Shown piece after piece: positions 49,243 through 58,049 of a stretch of 64,000 bases of DNA (positions are counted from its first letter, which is position 1; every line of letters begins with the position of its first letter). The DNA lies in assembly GCA_937974845.1 (NCBI GenBank), contig CALJVC010000081.1, positions 3,253 to 67,252 of the forward strand, read 5' to 3'. The DNA comes from an uncultured Pseudogracilibacillus sp. (GTDB lineage: Bacteria; Bacillota; Bacilli; Bacillales; Amphibacillaceae). Both the position numbers and the translations under genes were made by a program. The notes under the pieces were generated by a model. It worked only from the letters and a program-made list of their open reading frames with translations. It had not been told where the DNA came from and did no database searches.

Positions 49243-50091
49243 ATGGAGAAACGATCTCAAACATTATTCAACCAGCGCTCGCTCCGCCTGATCGATGACA
49301 GTTGGCGGACAGAAATCTTCGGCCAAGCTTATCAAGCGATAACATCCTTCGCCTTAGAAGATGCGATCGCTACCGCTGTCGGCAAGGAAAAGGCACCTAT
49401 GTCCTTAAGGTTCTGGGTACATGACCGAACCCTTGTCCTCGGCATCCCTGACGCCCGCCTCCCGTACTTGCAAGACGGGGTCGAATACGTCCGTTCCCTT
49501 GGCTATCATGTACTTGTTCGAAATTCCGGAGGGTTGGCCGTCCTTCTTGATAAGCAGGTGTTAAACGTCTCCCTCCTAGTACCAAGTAGCCACTCCTTAT
49601 CAATCGACGAAGGATACGATACGATGTTCCAACTCGTTAAGGAAATATTAGAGAAAGAAGGCGTCACGATCCAAGCCTATGAAATTATCGGCTCCTATTG
49701 CCCCGGAGACTATGACCTTAGTATCGATGGAAAAAAATTTGCTGGACTTTCCCAGCGACGTGTCCGTGAAGGTATCTCTATCCAAATGTACCTTGATGTC
49801 GCCGGTAATAGCTACGAACGGGCCGAAATAGTGAGGACCTTTTATAACCTAGCGAAAAAAGGCCAACCGACCCGTTTTACCTATCCGGAAGTAAACCCTT
49901 CCGTCATGGCTTCCTTAAGCCAGTTATTAGAAAGGAAAGTCACAGTAGAAGAGATGAAAGAAGCCTTCCTTCAGGCTCTTACTAGGAAAGGTGCCCAAAT
50001 ACAAAAGGGAGATTATACCGAATATGAAAGGGAGCTTTTTACTCAACGTATGGAGCAAATGGAGAAAAGAAATGAAATTTTACGGTTTTAA
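49243..50091 (+). CDS. lipL: Octanoyl-[GcvH]:protein N-octanoyltransferase
   Basis: Amidotransferase that moves octanoyl (or lipoyl) groups from GcvH to the E2 subunits of 2-oxoacid dehydrogenases. 282 residues of the biotin/lipoate ligase fold. RNSGGLAVLLDKQVLNVSLL and the catalytic cysteine in GSYCPGDYDLSIDGKKFAGLSQRR identify LipL rather than LipM or LplA. The ATG follows GAAGGAGTAGACCA. It matches B. subtilis ywfL. Confidence 0.88.
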   Translation: MEKRSQTLFNQRSLRLIDDSWRTEIFGQAYQAITSFALEDAIATAVGKEKAPMSLRFWVHDRTLVLGIPDARLPYLQDGVEYVRSLGYHVLVRNSGGLAVLLDKQVLNVSLLVPSSHSLSIDEGYDTMFQLVKEILEKEGVTIQAYEIIGSYCPGDYDLSIDGKKFAGLSQRRVREGISIQMYLDVAGNSYERAEIVRTFYNLAKKGQPTRFTYPEVNPSVMASLSQLLERKVTVEEMKEAFLQALTRKGAQIQKGDYTEYERELFTQRMEQMEKRNEILRF

Positions 50092-50239
50092 GCCGGAGGA
50101 AAAAAGAGATTAAGCTTCGATAGTTTGGTTCTCCTTTATCGAGGACAATCCTCTTTTATAGACAACGGCGCTCCGGGATTTGCTCCCGGTCAACTAGAGA
50201 AAGCGTTATCAACTGAGGAAGAAAGAAGGTGAAGCACGG

Positions 50240-50365
50240 ATGGCTTCACATTCTATATGCGGAGAAGGTCGCATACGTTCAGATGCTTATTTTCATGGAT
50301 ACGTAGGTAGAATCTTAAGATGCTCGGCATCGAACCTTAGCAACCTTTCCCTAATCAATATGTAG
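50240..50365 (+). CDS. Possible 41-residue small ORF
   Basis: In the 300-bp gap between lipL and ywdK, an ATG preceded by AAGGTGA with 7-nt spacing opens a 41-codon frame (MASHSICGEGRIRSDAYFHG...). I recognise no family. A 7-bp hairpin GTGAAGC / GCTTCAC (50229-50249) covers the ribosome-binding site and start. It could equally be chance, or part of a non-coding RNA. Apart from short inverted repeats (CCGGGA / TCCCGG near 50176-50192) I see nothing else in this gap. Confidence 0.2.
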   Translation: MASHSICGEGRIRSDAYFHGYVGRILRCSASNLSNLSLINM

Positions 50366-50391
50366 CTTACTATCAAACGTACATTAAAAAT

Positions 50392-50769
50392 TTAAAAGAA
50401 GTCTAGTACCTTTGTTAAGCCGTAGCCGAAAAATACCCAAGCGACTAAAAAGGTCACGCCACCAAAAGGAGTGATCATCGCTAAAAAGCGAGTGCCTGTC
50501 GTCGAATAAAAATAAAGGCTACCAGCAAACAATAGGGTGCCGATAATAAAGAGCCATCCCGCCCATACGAGACTCGTTAACTGATGCTTCGCTAAAAGTA
50601 ATCCCGCAATAATTAAAGGAACGGTATGGAACATTTGATAGTTGACGGCTTTTTCCCAAGTTTTTAACTTCGCCTCGGTAATATTCCCTTCTAAAATATG
50701 GGCACCAAAGGCACCTAGGGCCACCGATAGAAAACCGAAAATCGCTCCGATAATGACAAAGACTCTCAT
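50392..50769 (-). CDS. ywdK: YwdK/DUF423 family membrane protein
   Basis: Small integral membrane protein of 125 residues with four hydrophobic helices. Signature at the N-terminus: IIGAIFGFLSVALGAFGAHIL, then NYQMFHTVPLIIAGLL and the C-terminal FGGVTFLVAWVFFGYG. Function unknown. The ATG follows AAAGGAGAAAAGCAT. It lies 18 nt downstream of ywdI, so the two form a small operon. Confidence 0.88.
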   Translation of the reverse strand: MRVFVIIGAIFGFLSVALGAFGAHILEGNITEAKLKTWEKAVNYQMFHTVPLIIAGLLLAKHQLTSLVWAGWLFIIGTLLFAGSLYFYSTTGTRFLAMITPFGGVTFLVAWVFFGYGLTKVLDFF

Positions 50770-50787
50770 ATGCTTTTCTCCTTTACT

Positions 50788-51057
50788 TTAAAAATCAAAG
50801 ATGGACTTAGGATCATGAATGACTGTTTCCTCTAGCGGTTCCAAGCTAGCTTGGGATTGCTTCGGGGACAATGCTTCCTTGCTTGGCATCGTGCGTTCTT
50901 CCGGAGACAAGCTTCGGGTCTCTAAAAGCAATAACTCACATAGTAGTTTAATATTTTCTACTTCACGAAGCATAGTAGCAGAATCTTGGCCTGCATTTTT
51001 CGCCTTTGCTACATGGGCTTCGATCTTGTTTAAAATTGTCTCACTAGAAACGTACAT
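50788..51057 (-). CDS. ywdI: YwdI/DUF5327-like small protein
   Basis: 89-residue, predicted soluble helical protein (SSETILNKIEAHVAKAKNAGQDSATMLREVENIKLLCELLL) with a low-complexity, polar C-terminal half. Assigned from its position next to ywdK and its family-like N-terminal helices. The ATG at 51057 is preferred to a GTG six bases upstream. No function can be assigned. Confidence 0.65.
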   Translation of the reverse strand: MYVSSETILNKIEAHVAKAKNAGQDSATMLREVENIKLLCELLLLETRSLSPEERTMPSKEALSPKQSQASLEPLEETVIHDPKSIFDF

Positions 51058-51107
51058 ATACACTCACACCCTTTGATAAATAGTCCCTACGAAACAGTCA
51101 TAAGAAA

Positions 51108-51140
51108 ATAAGTTTTATCTACTAGGCAGATAAAACTTAT
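51108..51140. terminator. Terminator hairpin downstream of aspA
   Basis: Perfect 13-bp stem ATAAGTTTTATCT / AGATAAAACTTAT with a 7-nt loop. On the minus strand it is followed by TTTCTT, so it ends the aspA transcript. Confidence 0.7.
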
Positions 51141-51229
51141 ACTTCTTTTTTTATTTTACTATGTTTCTTTCCTTTAGGGAAATGGTTACCCTTGAGAAGG
51201 GAAGGCATCCCCTTCCCTACCCATAGCAA

Positions 51230-52669
51230 CTACTTACTGCTGTTAGAATTTTCCTTTAGTAAGGCTTCTCCAGCAATGCCTGGCTCTGTCATTTCGAGCG
51301 GATCTAATATTTGATCCACAACGTTCTCAGGTAAAATGTTATCCCGGATAATAATTTCTCGTACTTGCGTTCCGGTTTCTAGAGCTTCTTTAGCCACTTT
51401 AGAAGCTGTCTCATAACCGACGTGTGGGTTTAAGGCCGTTATAATACCTACACTGTTGTCGACATAGGCCTTACAGACGTCTTCATTGGCCTGAATACCT
51501 TCGATACAATCTTTACGGAAGGTATCTAAGACATTCGTCATCGCCCGGATGGACTGTTGTAAGTTGTATACGAGCACTGGCTCCATTACGTTTAACTCAA
51601 ATTGCCCCGCTTCCGCTGCCATCGAAACCGTTAAATCATTGCCGGCAACTTGGAAGGCTACTTGGTTAACTACTTCACAAATAACCGGGTTAATTTTCCC
51701 TGGCATGATAGAAGACCCAGGTTGTTTAGCCGGTACGATAATTTCACCAAACCCTGCGCGCGGACCAGAAGACATTAGTCGTAAGTCGTTAGAGATTTTC
51801 GAAATATTTAACATACAAATCTTCAAGGCACTAGAAGTTTGCATATAAGCATCGGCACTTTGGGTCGCATCGACAAGGTTTTCCGCATTTACAATCGGTA
51901 ACCCTGTTAATTGCTGTAACGTTTCAACAGCCTTCGCTACATACTGAGGATTCGCATTTAATCCTGTACCAACGGCCGTTGCGCCTAAATTGACTTCTAC
52001 TAAGGCTTCACGTAAACGACTGATTCGTTTAATATCCCGTGAAAGGATCGACTCATAGGCTTTAAATTCCTGCCCGAGACGGATCGGTACCGCATCTTGT
52101 AAATGGGTCCGACCCATTTTGATGACCGTATCGAACTCCTCGGCCTTTTTAGCAAGGGCGCCTTGTAAATTCTCTAGGACATCGACGAGGCGGTCGATCG
52201 AATGAAGAAGAGCAATCCGAATGGCTGTCGGTACCGCATCGTTCGTCGACTGCGACATATTCACGTGGGTATTCGGATGTACCGTATCATAGGCTCCCTT
52301 TGGTTTACCTAATATTTCAAGGGCTCGGTTCGCAATAACTTCGTTAGCATTCATATTCGTCGAAGTACCGGCACCGCCTTGAATTGGATCAACGATAAAT
52401 TGATCGTGTAATTTCCCAGCAATAATATCATCCGCTGCCTGAACGATCGCCTTACCAATCTTCTCGTCGAGCGTACCTACATCCATATTGGCGATAGCTG
52501 CAGCTTTTTTTACTTGCGCTAAGGCGACGATTAAATCCCGATCAAGCCTGTGACCGGTAATGTTAAAGTTTTCCTTTGCTCTTATCGTTTGAATCCCATA
52601 GTATGCTTCGGCTGGAACTTCTTTTTTTCCTAATAAGTCTTCTTCGACACGAGTTTGGTTAACGACCAT
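51230..52669 (-). CDS. aspA: Aspartate ammonia-lyase (aspartase)
   Basis: Reversible conversion of aspartate to fumarate and ammonia. 479 residues of the aspartase/fumarase superfamily. GIQTIRAKENFNITG and NMNANEVIANRALE favour aspartase over fumarase C. The mobile catalytic loop is GSSIMPGKINPVICEVVNQ. The ATG follows AGGAGGAGTTTTCAAAG. A strong promoter lies upstream and a terminator downstream, so it is a single-gene unit. B. subtilis uses the name ansB. Confidence 0.88.
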   Translation of the reverse strand: MVVNQTRVEEDLLGKKEVPAEAYYGIQTIRAKENFNITGHRLDRDLIVALAQVKKAAAIANMDVGTLDEKIGKAIVQAADDIIAGKLHDQFIVDPIQGGAGTSTNMNANEVIANRALEILGKPKGAYDTVHPNTHVNMSQSTNDAVPTAIRIALLHSIDRLVDVLENLQGALAKKAEEFDTVIKMGRTHLQDAVPIRLGQEFKAYESILSRDIKRISRLREALVEVNLGATAVGTGLNANPQYVAKAVETLQQLTGLPIVNAENLVDATQSADAYMQTSSALKICMLNISKISNDLRLMSSGPRAGFGEIIVPAKQPGSSIMPGKINPVICEVVNQVAFQVAGNDLTVSMAAEAGQFELNVMEPVLVYNLQQSIRAMTNVLDTFRKDCIEGIQANEDVCKAYVDNSVGIITALNPHVGYETASKVAKEALETGTQVREIIIRDNILPENVVDQILDPLEMTEPGIAGEALLKENSNSSK

Positions 52670-52785
52670 CTTTGAAAACTCCTCCTAATATGAGGCCTAT
52701 GTAAGCCCCATTCTACAATTGTTTTATCTTGCATTCCTATATTATTCGAAACAGTCTAACACTTTCTACAATTAATATACCCTTG

Positions 52786-52814
52786 ATTATATTTTTATCC
52801 CCAAAAGTTGTCAA
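52786..52814 (-). promoter_or_regulatory. Sigma-A promoter of aspA
   Basis: Perfect TTGACA (52809-52814), 17-nt spacer and perfect TATAAT (52786-52791) on the minus strand, about 115 nt upstream of the start codon. The strongest promoter match in the window. Confidence 0.8.
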
Positions 52815-52895
52815 CATGTATGGTAGTGAAAATTTTGTTACAATACCTGGTTATTCTAAGGCTATACCTCTTATTTTAGCTGATTTCTAGAAGCT

Positions 52896-53651
52896 TTATT
52901 CTGCCTGTTCCTTCGGTGAAGAAGCGAACCAACCGATGACAGCAATCGCAATAATGACGACGTAGAAGGTCAGTTTCCACGGCCATGACTGAACGAAGGT
53001 TTCGGGAATTAAACCAATCTCTTGATGGCTAAGGACCAAGAGGGACAGTTTTACCCCTACCCAGCCAACAATAATAAAAGCTGATAACTCTAAACCTGGA
53101 CGCTCGGCCAAAATTTTAACAAAGAGGTTTGCAGCAAAACGCATTAAAATTACCCCAATCATTCCTCCAACAAAGACGACTAGGAACTGCCCTCCATCCA
53201 AACTTCCCACAGTAAAAAGCCCCGTCGGAGGCAAGGCGACGGCTAGGGCCACTGCTGCTAAAATCGAGTCGACGGCAAAGGCTAAGTCCGCAATTTCAAC
53301 TTTGAGCACCGTCATCCAAAAACCGGACGTTTTCGGTTCTTTTTTAACAGGTTTTTCCTTCGGCGGACGATAACGCTGAAAGATATAGCGGAAGGAAATA
53401 AATAAGAGATAGATTGCACCGATTGCTTGAATTTGCCAAAAATTAATAAAAAATGAAATAAGAAAAAGAGAGCTCAGCCTTAAGATAAAAGCTCCAGCTA
53501 AGCCATAAAATAAAGCCTTCCGCCGTTCCTCCTCTTCCAAATGCTTGACCATAATAGCTAGGACTAGGGCATTGTCTGCCGCTAATAGCCCTTCTAAACC
53601 GATCAGTAACAGTAACACCCAGAAATATTCCAAAAATAATTGAAAGGTCAT
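52896..53651 (-). CDS. TerC-family membrane protein
   Basis: 251-residue integral membrane protein with seven or eight helices. Family signatures: LLIGLEGLLAADNALVLAIMVKHL and EIADLAFAVDSILAAVALAV with the conserved aspartates thought to bind metal. Members such as B. subtilis YkoY and YceF take part in manganese export or metalation of secreted proteins. The yybP-ykoY riboswitch directly upstream supports manganese-linked function. The ATG follows AGGAGAACAGAC. Confidence 0.9.
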   Translation of the reverse strand: MTFQLFLEYFWVLLLLIGLEGLLAADNALVLAIMVKHLEEEERRKALFYGLAGAFILRLSSLFLISFFINFWQIQAIGAIYLLFISFRYIFQRYRPPKEKPVKKEPKTSGFWMTVLKVEIADLAFAVDSILAAVALAVALPPTGLFTVGSLDGGQFLVVFVGGMIGVILMRFAANLFVKILAERPGLELSAFIIVGWVGVKLSLLVLSHQEIGLIPETFVQSWPWKLTFYVVIIAIAVIGWFASSPKEQAE

Positions 53652-53699
53652 GTCTGTTCTCCTTATCCTCTATGTTAGTTTCCAAAGTTTTTGGCATAT

Positions 53700-53772
53700 A
53701 AAAAAACCTTTATCTTATTATGCGCAAATGTTACATAGTTAACATTTGTATCCTGCATAATAAGATAAAGGT
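53700..53772 (-). terminator. Riboswitch expression platform: nested terminator
   Basis: Perfect 18-bp stem (53706-53723 with 53755-53772) enclosing a second hairpin CAAATGTTA / TAACATTTG, followed on the minus strand by TTTTTTTAT. It can end transcription before terC. Confidence 0.85.
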
Positions 53773-53853
53773 CTTGCTAACAACGGTCGTTGCCAGCGAT
53801 GCCGGGGCGAGAGCCCGTAATGACGACATCTGCTGTATAGCTACTCCCCTTTA
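53773..53853 (-). promoter_or_regulatory. yybP-ykoY manganese riboswitch
   Basis: The minus strand contains AAAGGGGAGTAGC at the 5' side and the conserved GCTCTCGCCCCGGC with CATCGCTGGCAACGACC at the 3' side, the hallmarks of the Mn(II)-sensing yybP-ykoY aptamer. It is followed directly by a terminator and then terC. Mn(II) should stabilise the aptamer and permit read-through. Confidence 0.93.
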
Positions 53854-53867
53854 TACTTGATGGACAC

Positions 53868-55610
53868 TTACATATTTTCTTCTACTACAATTAAATCATA
53901 TAATGCTTTTTTTAGCATCTGATAACGCTCGTCCACCTCTTCTTTTGTTCTTCCGTAAGCACCGTAGTACCATTTTAACTTTGGTTCCGTGCCGGAAGGT
54001 CGGAGGCAGACCCAGGAACGATCTTCTAAAACATATTTTATCACATTTTCCCGCGGTAAGGTCAAGCTTTCCTCTAAGGATGAATTCTTTACACCGCTAC
54101 GAACTCTTTGGAGGTAATCTTCCTTATATAAAACGTCCAAATCCCCAATAGTAGAAAGGGAACCTTGACGAAAACGGTCGATGATGGCGTGAATTTTTTC
54201 GACACCTTGTTTTCCTTCTAATGTGATGGCATCGACCCCTTCTTTATAATAGCCGTGCTTCTCATAAAGGGCTTCTAAGGCATCGAGTAAGGTCTTTCCT
54301 TTCCTTTGCCAATAATCAGCCATTTGGCAAGTCATCATGGCGGCATGTACCCCATCCTTATCCCGAACAAAGGGGGTCATTAAATAACCATAGCTTTCCT
54401 CGTAACCGAATAGGAAGGTTTCGCCCGTTCGGTCGAATTCGTTAATTTTCTCACCGATATACTTAAAGCCTGTCAACGTATCGATCGTTTCAATCCCGTA
54501 GGAACTAGCGATTGCCCGACCTAATTCTGAAGTGACAATCGTCTTTACCATCCTAGCACTCGGTAAAATTCGTTCATCCGTATGGGAAGCGATATAATCG
54601 AGTAAAAGGGCGCCTAACTGGTTTCCATTTAAAAGGACGTAGTCTCCAGATATATCCCGAACAGCTACTCCTAGACGGTCAGCATCAGGATCCGTCGCTA
54701 ATAACAGGTCCGCTTCAACTTTCCTTCCTAGCTCCTTCGCCTTTTCAAAGGCCGAAGGTTCCTCAGGGTTGGGTGAAGAAACCGTCGAAAATTCTGGATC
54801 CGCTACCGCCTGCTCTTCCACCACATGGACATTTGGAAAACGCAACATTCGTAAACCCTCTGTCACAAGCTTTGTCGCCGTACCATGGAGCGGAGTAAAA
54901 ACGATTCGTAGCGGTTTTTCCTTCTCTTCTACCGGACCGGTCGGCTGAAGGGAAAACGTAGACATCGAAACCATCATATCCAAATAGGCCGAGCCTATCT
55001 CATCTTTTAATATCTCCAACAAGCCACTCTGTTTGACTTCCTGCAGGGACTTCGTCGCCACGGTTAACTCGTCCTCTACTTCTTCAATGGCTGAAATTAT
55101 CGCCTCAGCCTCCGTTGAAGTAATTTGGCTCCCTGCTTCATTATAAACTTTTAACCCGTTATACTCGGGGGGATTATGGCTAGCAGTAATCATGATTCCG
55201 GCTACCGTCCGCAAATGCCTCACCGCAAAGGAAAGTAAGGGGGTCGGCTGGATCGACTCAAACAAATACGTTTTAATACGATGAGCCCCTAACACCTTCG
55301 CTACTTCATAGGCAAAGTCCTTTGATTTATGCCGGGAATCATAGGCTACGACGACTCCACGGCTCTCGTAATTAACCGTATGTTCCTTAATATAATTTGC
55401 TAGACCCTCGACCGTCTTCCTAACCGTATAGAGGTTCATCCGGTTAGGACCAGGGCCAAGCTTTCCACGGATTCCCCCGGTACCGAAGGAAAGGTTTTCA
55501 TAGAAAGCATCTTCTAAACTAGCCCGATCCTTAGCCATCTCTTCTAGTTCTGCCTTTAATTCTTCATCTAACTCTGGAAAGTTAAGCCATTTTTGAATAG
55601 TTTTTTGCAC
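53868..55610 (-). CDS. pgcA: Phosphoglucomutase / phosphomannomutase (PgcA)
   Basis: Interconverts glucose 6-phosphate and glucose 1-phosphate for UDP-glucose, teichoic acid and glycolipid synthesis. 580 residues, the length of B. subtilis PgcA. Catalytic phosphoserine loop GIMITASHNPPEYNGLKVY, metal loop ATDPDADRLGVAV, sugar-binding GYEESYGYL and the phosphate site RPSGTEPKLKWY. A GTG start follows GGAGGAGAAACG. It fits with the LTA synthase in glycolipid-anchored teichoic acid metabolism. Confidence 0.93.
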   Translation of the reverse strand: MQKTIQKWLNFPELDEELKAELEEMAKDRASLEDAFYENLSFGTGGIRGKLGPGPNRMNLYTVRKTVEGLANYIKEHTVNYESRGVVVAYDSRHKSKDFAYEVAKVLGAHRIKTYLFESIQPTPLLSFAVRHLRTVAGIMITASHNPPEYNGLKVYNEAGSQITSTEAEAIISAIEEVEDELTVATKSLQEVKQSGLLEILKDEIGSAYLDMMVSMSTFSLQPTGPVEEKEKPLRIVFTPLHGTATKLVTEGLRMLRFPNVHVVEEQAVADPEFSTVSSPNPEEPSAFEKAKELGRKVEADLLLATDPDADRLGVAVRDISGDYVLLNGNQLGALLLDYIASHTDERILPSARMVKTIVTSELGRAIASSYGIETIDTLTGFKYIGEKINEFDRTGETFLFGYEESYGYLMTPFVRDKDGVHAAMMTCQMADYWQRKGKTLLDALEALYEKHGYYKEGVDAITLEGKQGVEKIHAIIDRFRQGSLSTIGDLDVLYKEDYLQRVRSGVKNSSLEESLTLPRENVIKYVLEDRSWVCLRPSGTEPKLKWYYGAYGRTKEEVDERYQMLKKALYDLIVVEENM

Positions 55611-55761
55611 CGTTTCTCCTCCTACAGACGTGGCTATGCGCTACGTTTTTACCTAATGAAAATAATAGCACAAGTTTTTCATTTGTTCTACTTAAGAAAA
55701 GGAAGGACTTTGGTTGTGAGTCCTGGGAAAATCCTCTACAATAAATGAAGGAGTGATGAAT

Positions 55762-55950
55762 ATGGATAAAAAACAATTAGAAGCTAAGCTAGCCGAATTA
55801 AAGTCCGACTATGTCCGCATCCAAGGTGACTTGGAAAAGGTCGTCTCCGTCGGAGGTCAAGCTGAAACTCCCGAACGCGAACTCATTCGCTTGGAAGAGG
55901 AAATTGCTAATATCAACGAACAACTGGCAAAATTAGATTCGGACGCATAG
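55762..55950 (+). CDS. SE1561-family small coiled-coil protein
   Basis: 62-residue helical protein (MDKKQLEAKLAELKSDYVRIQGDLEKV...LIRLEEEIANINEQLAKL) with heptad-like spacing. It belongs to a small Firmicutes family known only by name. The start ATG at 55762 lies 8 nt after AAGGAG; two earlier in-frame starts overlap the ribosome-binding site. Function unknown. It converges with the antiporter gene and shares its terminator region. Confidence 0.8.
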   Translation: MDKKQLEAKLAELKSDYVRIQGDLEKVVSVGGQAETPERELIRLEEEIANINEQLAKLDSDA

Positions 55951-55965
55951 TCGGAAGTATATACT

Positions 55966-56002
55966 AAACGGATTGAAAGCAGGGCTTTCAATCCGTTTTT
56001 TT
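55966..56002 (+). terminator. Terminator of the SE1561 gene, overlapping the antiporter 3' end
   Basis: Fourteen-bp stem AAACGGATTGAAAG / CTTTCAATCCGTTT followed by TTTTTTATCGG. Its right arm contains the stop codon and last codons of the convergent antiporter gene. Confidence 0.82.
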
Positions 56003-57814
56003 ATCGGTTTCTTTATCTTCAATTTTCATCGGGGTTAAACTGACAATCTTATCCCCTACTTGCGGATATTGCTTCATATCCGTGGCATAGAAATAAATTT
56101 GTCCCGTCGGTTTAACGAAATATAAATTTACCGCTTCCTCTGCCTTTTCCCGACAGTAATCGTCATAGGTAAACCGTTCCGATAAGGTCGTAACCGTATA
56201 AGAATAACCGTCATCAATCTTTTCGATAAAATCATAAAGGGTGATGCGCTCTTGGCAAAGGGAACGCCCACCTAATTTCGCAGCGATCGCCTCATTTTCT
56301 CCGTATTCAGGATCCACCTTAAACACATTCATCCGACCATATTCCGGTAAGAAGGCCGTACAAATTAAGGAGTTATAAGAATACGATACCGTCGCAGCAA
56401 TGATCACATCGTAGGGAATCGTATCTAAGTTATACTCCGTCTGCTCGGATAATATCTCCCCGTAATGGTAAGGCACACCGGCCTGGCGAGCATGGCGTAA
56501 ATTCCGCCAAGAGTTATCGACGATAAGAACCGGGCTATGGACCTTTTGAAGGGACTGGGCTAGTTCAACGGTAAATTTATTACTCCCAACTATGAGTACA
56601 CCTTCTTTTCCTTCTAAGGAAAGGTTCAGCCTTTTCGCTAAAGGCCCTAGGGTGAAACCATGGGCAACAACGGTGAAAAATACGAGGCCGAAGGTTAAGG
56701 TCGTTAACATTTTTGCATCTTCATAGCCGGCATCGAGTAAAATACTCGCAAAATAACTCGAAACCGTCAAGGCGACGATTCCCCTAGGCGCAATCCAACC
56801 GATTAACGCCCGCTCCTGTAAGGACAGGCCCGTATTGATCGTTGAAATAAAAATCGATATCGGCCGAACAAAAAACATCATTAAGAGGACATAGCCGATA
56901 ATGTTCGGTTGGAATATTTCTACTAAAGTCCCCCGTTCTAAAGAGGCTGCTAACATAATAAAAATAGCGGAAATTAAAAGAACGGACAAGTTTTCTTTAA
57001 AATGCCGGAAGTCGTGTAAAGAATTGATCCCGATATTTGCCAAGGTCATTCCGAGGGCAGTCACTGCTAATAATCCTGTTCCCTGGATAATTTCATCGGG
57101 AATCGTAAAGATGAAAATAACAAAACTAAAGACAATCGGCGATTTTAAAAACTCCGGTACCCGGCCCCCCTCAAAGAGCCAGCCGATAAAATGTCCACCA
57201 GCCCAACCGAATAGAACCGCGAAACCAGCGATTAAAAAGAAAAACAATAAATCGACGACACCTTTTGACTCTACTGTAAAAACAGTAATAATCTCAAAGG
57301 CAAAGACGGCCAACAAAACCCCTAAAGGATCGACGACGATCCCTTCCCATTTTAAAATCGTCGCTACCCGGGGCTTCAACTTTGACTGGCGAAGCAAGGG
57401 TAAAATAACCGTCGGACCTGTCACCACAAACAGTCCCCCAATGACGAAGGCGACTTCCCATGAAAGCCCTGCCATATAGTGGGCTGTAAGAGAACCTAAA
57501 ATCCAAGCGATAAAGGCACCCACGGTTGCTATCCGAAAAATCGGTCGCTCTACACCTTGTACTTCTTTACGATTTAAATCTAAGCTGCCTTCAAATAAAA
57601 TAATCGCTACCGCAACCGAAATAATCGGTCGGTACAAATCACCGAAGCTTTCTTCGGGGTTCATAATACCAAGAAAAGGTCCTACGATTAAACCAGCGAT
57701 CGACATAACTACAATGGCGGGCATATTAAACTTCCAAGCAAGCCACTGTGAGCCTATTCCTAAAACGCCGATCAACATGATGATAAACAACATCGACAAT
57801 TCTATCTGTTCCAT
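55988..57814 (-). CDS. CPA1-type cation:proton antiporter with C-terminal RCK-like domain
   Basis: Probable Na+/H+ or K+/H+ antiporter. Residues 1-400 hold about 12 membrane helices; conserved acidic and polar sites lie in LFEGSLDLNRKE, VVTGPTVILPLLR, KWEGIVVDPLGVLLA and GWIAPRGIVALTVSSYFA. Residues about 405-520 form a TrkA-N-like Rossmann domain (GVLIVGSNKFTVELAQSL), and the tail a possible TrkA-C-like domain. The ATG after TGGAGAACGC is preferred to a GTG five codons earlier. 608 residues. Ion specificity cannot be read from the sequence. Confidence 0.85.
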   Translation of the reverse strand: MEQIELSMLFIIMLIGVLGIGSQWLAWKFNMPAIVVMSIAGLIVGPFLGIMNPEESFGDLYRPIISVAVAIILFEGSLDLNRKEVQGVERPIFRIATVGAFIAWILGSLTAHYMAGLSWEVAFVIGGLFVVTGPTVILPLLRQSKLKPRVATILKWEGIVVDPLGVLLAVFAFEIITVFTVESKGVVDLLFFFLIAGFAVLFGWAGGHFIGWLFEGGRVPEFLKSPIVFSFVIFIFTIPDEIIQGTGLLAVTALGMTLANIGINSLHDFRHFKENLSVLLISAIFIMLAASLERGTLVEIFQPNIIGYVLLMMFFVRPISIFISTINTGLSLQERALIGWIAPRGIVALTVSSYFASILLDAGYEDAKMLTTLTFGLVFFTVVAHGFTLGPLAKRLNLSLEGKEGVLIVGSNKFTVELAQSLQKVHSPVLIVDNSWRNLRHARQAGVPYHYGEILSEQTEYNLDTIPYDVIIAATVSYSYNSLICTAFLPEYGRMNVFKVDPEYGENEAIAAKLGGRSLCQERITLYDFIEKIDDGYSYTVTTLSERFTYDDYCREKAEEAVNLYFVKPTGQIYFYATDMKQYPQVGDKIVSLTPMKIEDKETDKKTD

Positions 57815-57981
57815 GCGTTCTCCAGCCACCTTTACCCCGCACTTTTACCATCCAACGAAAGGTATAAAAGTCATTTTATAATTGTATCGTTGAATTGTAA
57901 AGTTAAAAAAGGAAATTTTTTATTTTATTATTCCACCTTAGAAATATCTTACAAACAGTCTGAAAAAGCATCCTACTTCCG

Positions 57982-58043
57982 GGAAAGAAAAATTTCCGGA
58001 AATGAGCTTTCTCCTTCTAGCAAGAAGGCGCTCACTCCGGAAA
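57982..58043 (-). terminator. Terminator of the aminopeptidase gene
   Basis: Stem TTCCGGA / TCCGGAA continuing with GAGC / GCTC and an inner CCTTCT / AGAAGG, followed by AATTTTTCTTT on the minus strand. Confidence 0.72.
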
Positions 58044-58049
58044 AGCTTC

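Noticed and set aside
51230..52669. Fumarase class II
   Set aside because: The superfamily is shared, but GIQTIRAKENFNITG and the C-terminal region resemble aspartase more than FumC; kept as aspA with reduced confidence.
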